The position numbers and the translations under genes were made by a program. A DNA stretch of 64,000 nucleotides, taken from Heloderma charlesbogerti (Eukaryota > Chordata > Lepidosauria > Squamata > Helodermatidae). Shown in pieces: positions 54,985 through 64,000 of the stretch. How positions within the stretch are numbered: position 1 is the first letter of the stretch; each line of letters begins with the position of its first letter. Under the pieces are notes generated by a model that worked only from the letters and a program-made list of their open reading frames with translations, was not told where the DNA came from and searched no databases. The stretch covers positions 410,124-474,123 of the forward strand of contig JANEZZ010001487.1 of the NCBI GenBank assembly GCA_026122225.1, in the 5' to 3' direction.

Positions 54985-55125
54985 GTTTATTAAGTTCAGA
55001 ATCTGTGTCTTTTAAAATGTTTTAATTGTTTTAATATGGTGTTTTATTCTTTTATCTTGTTATCTTATCCGAAATCTTTGATGTGGAGCAGTATATCAAT
55101 GCTGTAAACAAACAAAGTAACCAAA
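54985..55125 (+). mobile_element. LINE (L2-like) 3' tail fragment
   Basis: AATTGTTTTAATATGGTG, a TTTTAT-rich 3' UTR and GAGCAGTATATCAATGCTGT then AAACAAACAAA. Confidence 0.5.
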
Positions 55126-55559
55126 ACACAATCATCATCATTTTAAAAACTACCACAGTAAAAGTATAAAAATAATGCAATGTTAAACCTTAAGAAAAAC
55201 CTGCATAGTACCTATATGTTTTAACAGCTCTGGAGAGGAGGTTAGATTGGAAAAACGGCACGGGGAGGCAAATAGTTAGATCCCTTCTGCATGCTCTCCG
55301 TAGCCTGGGACAGCCCAAACCATGCCATGTGGCAGGCAAGCAAAGGCCACTGCCCCCACATCAGGCTGCCACCAGTTCCTCCCAAGAGTTGCCCGAGCAC
55401 CTTACCTGGTCCCAGGTGCAGCATTTTAAAACAGGAGCTAAGAGAGGAGCCCCGGGCCCTGCCCCAACCTGATGCTGCTGCCGTAGCTGTCTTCTCTAGT
55501 CGCTCGTACTCTACCTCCGGCCAATGAGCACAAGTGATTCAGCCCCTGTGGCAGCAGCA

Positions 55560-56110
55560 TCTTAAAGTACTGGCCTTGACATCGGACAGCTGCCATTTTA
55601 AACCCCCAAAATTGTGTTTTGGCCTGCACCTCCAACCCTGCGAGGTAGGATCAGCTGTAAGACACCCTTGGTCTATATTCCTCAGAAGTAGGCTGCCACC
55701 CCCCACATATTATTAATATCTCATAATGGAATGTTCATATTTAATAACTTATACCCTGGATATGTGGGGATCCAGGTGTATGGCTTTTATAAATAGAGAA
55801 ATATAGGCCCCTTTTTCAGAGCTTCCTTAACAACCAGGTTAGCATGTCTGCCAAGCAGTCCAGTACATGGTAGGTCAACCTTCAGGCTAGGCAAGATGAT
55901 CAAATCAACTCCAGTTTCCAGTTTGCTTTATTTATTAAAGAACTGAGCAGAGAGAAGCTGGGAAATAGTTTTAAAAAATAAAATGAAATATCAAGCTAGC
56001 TCACTAGCACTCACTTGTCAGGATTTTAAGAATACCTCACCGAAGCAGCTTGCGGGTGGAAGAATGAGGCTTACCTGGGCTCCAAGCCTGGCTTCGTCTC
56101 GTATTCAGTC
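55560..56110 (-). repeat. dispersed repeat family X, antisense copy
   Basis: Parts A (56085-55840) and B (about 55850-55600) lie in direct succession on the minus strand. TTTATAAAAG (reverse of 55786-55795) sits between them like a TATA box. If this is an LTR, part A would be U3 and part B R-U5. Confidence 0.45.
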
Positions 56111-56794
56111 GTTGCCAGCCAGTCGGACACAAAGAAAATCTCTAAGACCAAAAGCATCTCTGTGGGGCAGGGCAGTTCCCAGGGAGGGAAATTCAACTTG
56201 TCCAATCAATAACCTGGGAGGACCTGATCATGCGTCCTCAAGATGAACTCTACAATGCCTGTTTGACATACATAAGTCGAGTCAGCCTGTAAATGTATAG
56301 AGATGTAGATGTGGGGGTCTATTATAGCCTGGCCAGGACTGCCATGTTCTTCGTTTAAAGATCTTTCAACTTCAAGGAAGAAGGGGTGGCGGGAGGTTTG
56401 GTTCATCACACTGGAGCTTGCTTTCAAGCACTAGAGCTGGAATCCAAGATCCACAGTGAAGAGAGCCAAGCCAGTGCAGCGAACAAGGAAATGCTGCCTG
56501 CCTGCCCACAATCTATCAGGTCAATGGAAGTATGAACAAGTTCTTATAAAGAATAAAATTGCTCTGAGATGGGAAAACAGAAGAGAAGCAACCTCTGGCC
56601 TGTAACAGTTGTTGGTTTTGCTGCAACAGCCTAACACCATTCCCCCTCTGGAAATTGAAATACCTTTGTGGAGCACTTAGGAAAATGTGCTAACTAAATG
56701 CTTGCTACTATTGATGTTAACTTGAGATTGTATGCATTAACTGTATGCATCGCAAGCCCTTTTTGTATTTATTTTCTTTACAGCTTTCTCCAGA
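56111..56794. other. non-coding DNA
   Basis: No recognised feature. Confidence 0.4.
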
Positions 56795-56985
56795 AAGTCA
56801 GTTGGATTCAGAGTTAGTCATACGTAGAGTAGATTTTGTGAACCGCCCAGACAGCTTCGGCTATTGGGCGGTATAGAAATGTAATAAATAAATAAATAAA
56901 TAAATCCATAGAAATTAATGGGACATGACTAACTTGTCCCATTGATTTCAGTGGGTCTGTTCTAAGTTCTAACCTTTCTGTTAGA
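56795..56985. mobile_element. palindromic repeat family M9, split by a LINE/SINE tail
   Basis: Left half GTTGGATTCAGAGTTAGTC, right half GACTAACTTGTCCCATTGAT and TCAGTGGGTCTGTTC. The insert at 56836-56906 reads AACCGCCCAGACAGCTTCGG, CGGTATAGAAATG and (AAAT)n. Confidence 0.65.
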
Positions 56986-57983
56986 TGTTGACATTCAACA
57001 TAATTCGCCGGATTGTTGCAATCCAGAAATATGTATATAGATTAAAAAGAAAAAAGCTTGCTGCTTTTACAATCTAATTATTCTCTTCCACAATGTTTCT
57101 TTCTCTGTTCTGCACCAAAAAGGCAGCATTTTCTAAAGAATGGAATGTTGGAAGTAGTCTTACTGAAATCAACTGAACTATTGGCCTGCTTTAAAAAAAA
57201 GAAAAGAAAAAAGAAACAAAACCAAAAATGAACAGGTCAAGTCTTACTGAACTTGCTGCATCAGGCACCGATTCAGGTGCCTAGTGCAGGTGAAACTGCT
57301 GAGTCAGAAAAGCAGATCTGAAGTAGGAATTAGCACATCGTGCGAGGAATTGGAAATCTGGCTCATTTTCATAGCTTGTCTGACTGTTGCCATCAGCCCA
57401 GATATACGACACCTTCCCCAGCATATTGCAGCCTTTTGCCCACACATATTACACTGCATTGCACACACTGTGTTATGGGAAGCTGAAGATGCATCACAAG
57501 GGGGAAACCCCGTGAGCACAAAGGTAAAAACAACAACATGCATTTCAATCTAGGTGAACTTTTATCTGAGTTGCTTCCCATACACATTCATTGAGTGTTA
57601 CGGATGTGCTGAATGAAAAGAGCTAATGTAATGTGCTGGGAAGTTTCTGGATCCAAATCATGGATGTCATCACAAGGTGGCCTGAAACAAACTACTTCCT
57701 ACTATCTCTCATCTTCAGCTTCCTGTCTGCCACATATAGATAGCAATAGTAGGTCTCCAAAGACCTATTCTAGAGGTCTTTTCTAAGGATTCTGGGCACT
57801 TACAGCCACTTTCACAGTGCACACAGCATATTGAAATGTCATCTTAAGGCCAAACCCAGCCCCACAAAAAGCCATTCACCAGACAGCCACCTTAACTGTA
57901 AATATGGCAAATTCATTTTTAAAAAGTCAACACACATGCAGGGTGTAACATATGCTTGTTATATTAATAATATATTGTTATAT
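56986..57983. other. non-coding DNA
   Basis: No recognised gene or repeat. A purine-rich run is at 57191-57225. Confidence 0.4.
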
Positions 57984-58385
57984 TAAGGCACAATCCTATC
58001 CAGATAAGCAGCCGCCTCCAAACTCGGAGGCAACCGCCTATCCAATGCAGGGCAGGAGAAGCACAGAGGGGATCGTTCCCGCCATGCTCCTCCTGCCCTG
58101 CTTTTTCAGCTAGACAGCTGATTGTGGCTGTCTAGCCCCGGGAGGGCTGACCGGGGAAGGAGGCTGCTGTACGACACAGTGGATGTGTCGTACAGGCATT
58201 TCCGCCCTCCCCGCCCCAGAACGCCCCCCTTTTCAGCCGCTCCACACTCCTCTTGTGAGCACAGAGGATGGGGCTGTTCTGCGCTGCCTCCGAGGCAGCG
58301 TGGAAGTGGGGGGAGGTCGCTTTCTGGAAAAAAGGATATCCTAAGGCCATCTAGCCACTGTCTAGCGGCCATAGGATTGCTCCCT
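57984..58385 (+). mobile_element. MITE family M2, clearest copy
   Basis: Ends GGCACAATCCTATCC and GGCCATAGGATTGCTCC. Internal stems CTAGACAGC/GCTGTCTAG, GTACGACACAG/TGTGTCGTAC and GCTGCCTCC/GGAGGCAGC. Collinear with 38009-38385 and with the inverse of 14751-15150. Confidence 0.7.
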
Positions 58386-58399
58386 CCGTGTATGTGCTT

Positions 58400-58955
58400 G
58401 CATTGTTAAGTGTAACTCAGGTAAGTTAGGGTTAAAACAATGTGTCTGAGTGAGTGAAAGGTAGGAGGGGCTTGTGTGGGTGTGTGAGGATTCTGAGGTC
58501 ATAAAAGGAGACAGCTGACAGTTATTTGGTCAGACTGGGCCTTAGGGAATGAAGAAGCTACATCTAGGTAGTGGGGGTTGGGGACCAGGATTTAGAAGGG
58601 GTAGAGCGGGTAGGTTAGGACCAAGTATAGATTTATTAATAATAGTATATATAGCTCTTTTTGTTTTTAATAAATTTTATTTGTTTGTTTTAATACAAAA
58701 TCCCATGTGTTTGTTTGGCTTATCGTGCTACCATTAGAAAATCTATTTCCTTGTTACTTCTCCTGTATTGGGTAGAGGGAACCAATTAGGCTATTGGGTC
58801 GTTTACCTGAGAGTGAAAGGGACTGAACCTTTGTGTATCGGTGAGGACAACTGACCTTAGTAGAGGCAGATGTCCTGAAAGGTTTTTCAGTTTCAACAGA
58901 TAGAAGCTGAAGAAGGTATAACCTGGGGCAGGAACAGCACAGAGGGAAACTGTAA
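58400..58955 (+). mobile_element. possible solo LTR
   Basis: TGTTAAGTGTAAC start, CATAAAAGG TATA-like box at 58499-58507 and AATAAA at 58669-58674, with TGTAACA as a possible end near 58947. No clear target duplication and no primer-binding site. Tentative. Confidence 0.3.
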
Positions 58956-59055
58956 CAGCCCTTGGGCATGGCTAATATGGGGGGCGAGTTTACCCACTCA
59001 GCTTGCAGCTCATCCCTAGGCTCCCCTCCGCAGGCAACGCACATGGGGTAGTAGT

Positions 59056-59166
59056 TCTATGTAGAGTAGACCCATTAAAATGAATGGGACTTAAACTAGT
59101 TACAACTAACTTAAGTCCCATTCATTTCAAGGGGTCTATTCTTTATAGGACTAATATTGGATACTA
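59056..59166. mobile_element. palindromic repeat family M9
   Basis: GTAGAGTAGACCCATT and AATGAATGGGACTTAA face TTAAGTCCCATTCATT and GGGGTCTATTC. Ends TTGGATAC. Confidence 0.75.
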
Positions 59167-59546
59167 TCCAAGAGACCCAGGTATCTTCACGACTGGGCTC
59201 CTTATTGTTACAATAAATGAGAGAAGACTTCTGTGGAGCTGCATATCTTGCTGCCTCAGCTCCAAGGCCTGCACTGAGGTAGAGGGGGTCTCACCCAAGC
59301 CTCCACAAGAGAAACAGAAACTAAAATGTGCAATTCTCTTAATGCTATACAACATATACGTACATCACACAAACAAAATAAATACATGAACTGGGATGTT
59401 TAAGAGCCCACGACTCATGCATAGATGCACAAGAACAGCTCACAGGGGCTGCCCCTACAGAACATATTTGAGTTGTGTGCAGATGCCTACAGTGTTGGAT
59501 AGCATGGACCATGGTGGAGATGGGTTGGCTTATCTACTGTGGTACA
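59167..59546. other. non-coding DNA
   Basis: No recognised feature. Confidence 0.4.
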
Positions 59547-61900
59547 GGAAGCACTGCCCTTACTCTGAATTGGCTACATCTGTCACCAATAGCACAGTTA
59601 CGGTACTAAATCTGATTGATTATTTGGCATTGTGACATCATCTCATTCACAAACCATGGGTTGCTGCTGACTGGACAGCAGCCTGTTTGGTAATTGTCTT
59701 GTCACCTCTTTACGCCGGAGTTGGAATATAGAGAACAGAGGTTAAGGTGTTGCATGCAAGTTCATTCTTCACATTATTTTTTTTTAATGAAAACATTTAA
59801 AAATAGTTGCAGAACTGCTCCAGGCATTGAGGGAGGTACCTTGGGGTGTGTTTCCACCCTATCAGCTTCACTTTGTTTGCAACTTTGTTGCCATGTTTGC
59901 CCAGTCGCATCTTCTCCTTTTCCAGTTTCCACAGTGCTTAAAGTTCTGGTTTATCATCGCTGTAGGCTGGTGCTCTATGCTGTTTCCACTGAGCTCTAAT
60001 CGAATTATTTTCTTGATGGCTGGGTGGAGTCTGACTGGAGTCTGGGTTGGGTCTGATTACCTCATCAGTGTTCCCCCTTCCATGGCCTGTTTAAAAGACA
60101 ATGGAAGGAGAAGCTAATGGAGGAGTACGGGATTTTTAAAAAGGACTCAGCTTTGCTGTGAAGAGAGGCTTTCCCCTTCTCCCCCCTTCTCCTTTCCCCT
60201 GAAAGTCCAGATGCACATGCTTTTCAGGAGCAAGCCTCATTGAGCACAATGGGAGTTACTTCCAAGTAGACAGACATATGCTTGTGCTGGGAAAGAGTGG
60301 GTGGAGAACACAAAGAGGGAAACTAGGCTGCATTTTAACCCGGAGGACCTCATTGACCACAATGGGAGTTACTTCTGACTAGACAGTAATGGGTTTGTTG
60401 TGGGAAAGAGAGAGAAACCAGCCCCCATTTTAATGCACAGGGTCTCTATATGGAAGCTGTGAAGGAGTTACATCCTAAGGCAATGGACCAAAGCCTCGAG
60501 ATCACGCTTAATCGCATTTAAGGAATAGGGCTTAAAAGTGTGCCATTTGAATTGAGGGGAATTTCTGCAAGTTCAGATGTAGGCATTCAAAGGCAAGCCT
60601 CATTCAGCACAATGGGAGTTACTTATGAGGAGACACTAATGGGTTTGTTGTGGGAAAGAGAGTAGTAAAGACAAAGATGGAATCCAGTCCCCGTTGTAAC
60701 CTGCAGGATAGCTTTAATGGAGCTGCAAAGTACTTTCTTCCTAAGGCAATTCATTGGAGCCTCGCTTGATCACTTAAACGCATTTAAGGAATTGGGCTTT
60801 AATGTGTGCCATTTCAGTTGAGGGGGAATCTCAGCCTCATCCACCGCAATGGGAGTTTTATTTCAGATGGGTTTGTTGTGGGAAAGAGAGCGAAACTAGC
60901 CCCCATTTTAATGCACAGGATCTCTATATGGAAGCTATGAAGGAGTTACATCCTAAGGCAATTGACCGAAGCCTCGCGATCACGCTTAATCACATTTAAG
61001 GAATTGAGGGCTTTGATATGTGCCATGTCAGTTGAGGGGCTTCTTTGTTATTTTTGTGGTCACTGAGAGGGAAAGCCTCATCCAGCCCAATGGGAGGAAA
61101 AACAAAAACAAAAAACCTTGACTGGGGTCGTGGGCTGTGTTGTAGTGCTTATTTTCAATGATACTTTAGAAGTTGCTCCCTCGGCATCCTGCTCCAAAAC
61201 GGCGAGGCAAGTTCCGGAAAACAGGGAGGGAAAGGGTTGGGTCACTGAGGTCAGAGCAACACACCCACAAAGGCAGGGCAACGTGCCCCTTGGGCAGGAC
61301 TGTGATACTGGATCCAGTGCAATTGCGGAAACAGGTCAGTAATCGAGCCGTGGTAAGCTGGAAAAGTCGGACTCTAAGCAGTCTCAGAAGAAGCGGTTGT
61401 TCAGCAATAAAATGCGGGGCTGGTGCTGAATGGCCACGACATCATGGAAACATAGAGACCTCACCGCGCAGCCAGGCTGGAGTAAATCACTGGTGGAAAC
61501 ACAGCCTTGGTAATGTCACGGGCCCTAGCAAATCAATATGTTCCATGGCCAGATTTCCCCTGGCTCAACCTGAACTACACTGCAAACTTGCAGAGCTGGG
61601 TTTTTAGAGCTCACCACAAGAGAAGAAAGGGTAAATTGTACTGGGGCTGAGTCAAAATAGACTGGCTGATTTTGCGGTCCTCTTTGCAGGTAATGAAACA
61701 GTATGCCCCACTTTTGGTGAGTTCAGGCGCGTCCGTGAATAGGGCTGCAATGTTTTGGCAAATCTTAGATGAACCCGCCCCCCATTCAAAATGAGAGCAA
61801 TGCGATACAGGAAGCATTGCCCTCACTCTGAATTGCCTACATATATCACTAATAACATTGTCACAATGTTAACCTGATTCACTATTTGGCATTGTGAGGA
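59547..61900. repeat. family Y composite repeat with about 90-bp terminal direct repeat
   Basis: About 90 bp at 59547-59636 (CTCTGAATTGGCTACAT..TATTTGGCATTGTGA) recurs at 61806-61896 in the same direction. Between them lies the 240-bp tandem array (60231-61090). Segments near 61117-61300 (CCTTGACTGGGGTCGTG, CCTTGGGCAGGACT) resemble 2905-2950. The layout could be a large non-autonomous element; no ORF is recognised. Confidence 0.5.
60231..61090. repeat. tandem array, period about 240 bp
   Basis: AGCCTCATTSANCACAATGGGAG-type starts occur at about 60231, 60347, 60593, 60832 and 61074, so the last four are spaced 246, 239 and 242 bp. Each unit also has GGGTTTGTTGTGGGAAAGAG, CATCCTAAGGCAAT and CATTTAAGGAATNGGGCTT. 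Confidence 0.8.
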
Positions 61901-62135
61901 AGCAGCAGCAGCACCACTTGAAGACAAAATAAATATACGTTGAATCAGCTGCACAGAAGGAGGCTGAACAGGAGCAAAACACTAAGCTGGTGGGGAGGGA
62001 TCTTTCAGAAAACATTGGGAGCAGATTCAGTCCAAACCTGAGGGGGCTTAGCCAAGGTGACTTTCAGTCCCACCCAAAACACCACTCTAGTGCAGCCTCC
62101 CCAAATTGCATTGATGCACCCAGCCCTCCCCTTCA
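61901..62135. other. non-coding DNA
   Basis: Short gap. GAACAGGAGCAAAACAC near 61968 resembles 13858-13875. Confidence 0.4.
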
Positions 62136-64000
62136 TGGATAATTGCCTTGTTGTGGCGAAGGGGCTTGCGTAACTCAGTGAAGCCATAAGCTATGCCGTG
62201 CAGGGCCACCCAAGACGGACAGGTCATGGCAGAGAGTTCTGACAAAATGTGGTCCACTGGAGAAGGAAATGGCAACCCACTCCAGTATTCTTGCCAAGAA
62301 AACCCCATGGAACGTATCACAAGGCTAAAAGAGATGACGCCAGAAGATGAGCCCCTCAGGTCGGAAGGTGTCCAATATGCTACTGGGGAAGAGCAGAGGG
62401 TATTTCCAAGTAGCGCCAGAAAGAGTGAAGTGGCTGGGCCAAACCCGAAAGGACACTCAGCTGTGCATGTGTCTGGTGGTGAAAAGAAAATCCGATGCTG
62501 TAAAGAACAATATTGTTTAGGAACCTGGAATGTCAGATCAATGAATCAAGGTAAGCTGGAGGTGGTCAAACATGAAATGGCAAGATTGAACATCGACATC
62601 TTGGGAATCAGCTAACTCAAATGGACAGGCATGGGCGAATTTAATTCAGGTGACCATCATATCTACTATTGTGGGCAAGAATCCCTTAGAAGAAATGGAG
62701 TAGCACTCATAGTCAACAAAAGGGTGGGAAAAGCAGTACTGGGGTACAATCTTAAAAATGATAGAATAATCTCAGTACGAATCCAAGGCAAACCATTCAA
62801 CATCACAGTAATTCAAGTCTATGCCCCAACCACTGAGGCCGAAGAAGCTGAGGTTGATGGGTTCTATGAAGAACTACAACACCTTCTAGAACTAACACCA
62901 AAAAAAGATGTCCTCTTCATCATAGGGGATTGGAATGCTAAAGTAGGAAGTCAAGAAATCACCAGGATAACAGGCAGGCATGGCCTTGGTGTACAAAATG
63001 AAGCAGGACAAAAGCTAATAGAGTTTTGCCAAGAGAACATGCTGATCATAGCAAACACTCTTTTCCAACAGCACAAGAGGCGACTCTACACATGGACGTC
63101 ACCAGATGGTCAATATCGAAATCAGATTGATTATGTCCTTTGCAGCCAAAGATGGAGAAGCTCCATACAGTCAGTAAAAACAAGACCTGGAGCTGACTGT
63201 GGCTCAGATCATGAGCTGCTTCTTGCAAAATTTCGGCTTAAATTGAAGAATGTCGGGAAAACCACTAAACCGTTCAGGTATGACCTAAATCATATCCCTG
63301 ATGAATATACAGTGGAGGTGAGGAATAGATTTCAGGGATTAGACAGAGTGCCTGAGGAACTATGGACGGAGGTCCGTAACATTGTTCAGGAGGCAGCAAC
63401 GAAATCCATCCCAAAGAAAAAGAAATGCAAGAAAGCAAAGTGGCTGTCTGATGAGGCTTTACAAGTAGCTCACGAAAGAAGGGAAGCGAAAAGCAAGGGA
63501 GAAAGGGGAAGATATACCCAACTGAATGCAGAGTTCCAGAGAATAGCAAGGAGAGACAAGAAGGCCTTCTTAAATGAACAATGCAAAGAAATCGAGGAAA
63601 ACAACAGAATGGGAAAGACTAGAGATCTCTTCAAGAAAACTGGAGATCTCAAGGGAACGTTTTGTGCAAAGACGGGCATGATAAAGGACCAAGAAGGCAG
63701 GGACCTAACAGAAGCAGATGAGATTAAGAAGAGGTGGCAAGAATACACAGAAGAACTATACAGGAAAGATCTGAATGTCCCTGATAGCCATGATAGTGCG
63801 GTCACTGAACTTGAGCCGGACATCCTCGAGAGTGAAGTCAAGTGGGCCTTAGGAAGCATTAGTAACAACAAAGCTAGCGGAGATGACAGTATTCCAGCCG
63901 AGCTATTTAAAATCCTAAAAGATGATGCTGTTAAAGTGCTGCATTCAATATGCCAACAAATCTGGAACACTCAACAGTGGCCACAAGACTGGAAAAGGTC
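62136..64000 (+). mobile_element. BovB LINE, 5' part, runs off the window
   Basis: Starts about CATGGATAATTGCCTTG and continues collinear with 6783-8684 to the window end without internal insertions. Covers the ORF start, endonuclease and linker; RT would follow beyond the window. Its reading frame is far better preserved than in the 6.8-kb copy. Confidence 0.95.
62193..64000 (+). pseudogene. BovB ORF with a single in-frame stop, incomplete at window edge
   Basis: The frame opens at MPCRATQDGQ (62193) and reads YCLGTWNVRSMNQGKLE to DILGIS. TAA at 62613-62615 interrupts it. The same frame then stays open for 461 codons to base 64000. It contains GDWNAKVG (about 62925-62948), YTWTSPDG, QIDYVL (about 63123-63140) and an intact SDH catalytic triplet (63204-63212). 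The linker follows (KTRDLFKKTGDLKGTF, EEIKKRWQEYTEELY-like). Relative to 7.9 kb it lacks nine bases near 63340, in frame. The next ATG after the stop is 62628. The element may otherwise be intact; RT is not visible here. Confidence 0.93.

Noticed and set aside
58400..58955. endogenous retrovirus
   Set aside because: Only LTR-like promoter and poly-A signals are seen; no gag, pol or env text lies beside it, so only a tentative solo LTR is listed.

Overview
This window reads as non-coding, repeat-dense vertebrate DNA, most likely from a squamate reptile (lizard or snake). The basis is the combination of several BovB (RTE-clade) LINEs with long open stretches, CR1 and L2-clade LINE fragments, tRNA-derived SINEs of the Sauria/Squam type, a 5S-like SINE and many short palindromic MITE-like elements. 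I found no convincing host protein-coding exon, tRNA gene or rRNA gene. Almost every recognisable coding stretch is reverse transcriptase, endonuclease or integrase of a retrotransposon, usually broken. The species cannot be read from this sequence alone.

Layout. 0-6.8 kb: a composite repeat with internal duplications (1.7-3.0 kb), an L2 3' end (4.15-5.1 kb) and an inverted pair of one MITE family (0.6-0.85 and 6.36-6.59 kb). 6.8-10.9 kb: a nearly full-length but broken BovB, split by a 962-bp palindromic element. 10.9-17 kb: an antisense L2-clade reverse-transcriptase relic, dispersed and tandem repeats, and scrambled Ty3/Gypsy integrase and reverse-transcriptase pieces. 17-23.1 kb: one palindromic element in unique DNA, then an antisense CR1 that received two more. 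23-38 kb: SINEs, L2 tail, three BovB 3' fragments (one only 120 bp) and MITEs. 38.8-42 kb: a second antisense CR1 carrying two palindromic elements and a sense-oriented CR1 3' end. 42-52.4 kb: mostly unique DNA, including a clean stretch near 51 kb that looks like a conserved non-coding element. 52.4-62 kb: a CR1 3' end, a seventh palindromic element, LTR-like and MITE repeats, and a roughly 240-bp tandem array. 62.1-64 kb: the 5' part of a BovB whose reading frame is interrupted by one stop codon and then stays open to the window edge.

The most unusual content is a family of seven 450-960 bp elements (8685-9646, 17015-17863, 18495-19430, 20819-21703, 39172-40079, 41078-41575, 53283-53737). 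They have hAT-like ends (TAGGGATG or CAGGGGTG), and 8-bp target-site duplications are visible at the better-preserved copies. The body is a palindrome made of smaller palindromes: hairpins carrying TACGTA are arranged symmetrically around a central hairpin. Near their ends the copies also carry 5' splice-site consensus sequences pointing outward. None encodes a transposase, so they must be non-autonomous. Whether the family is already described has to be settled by a Dfam/Repbase search.
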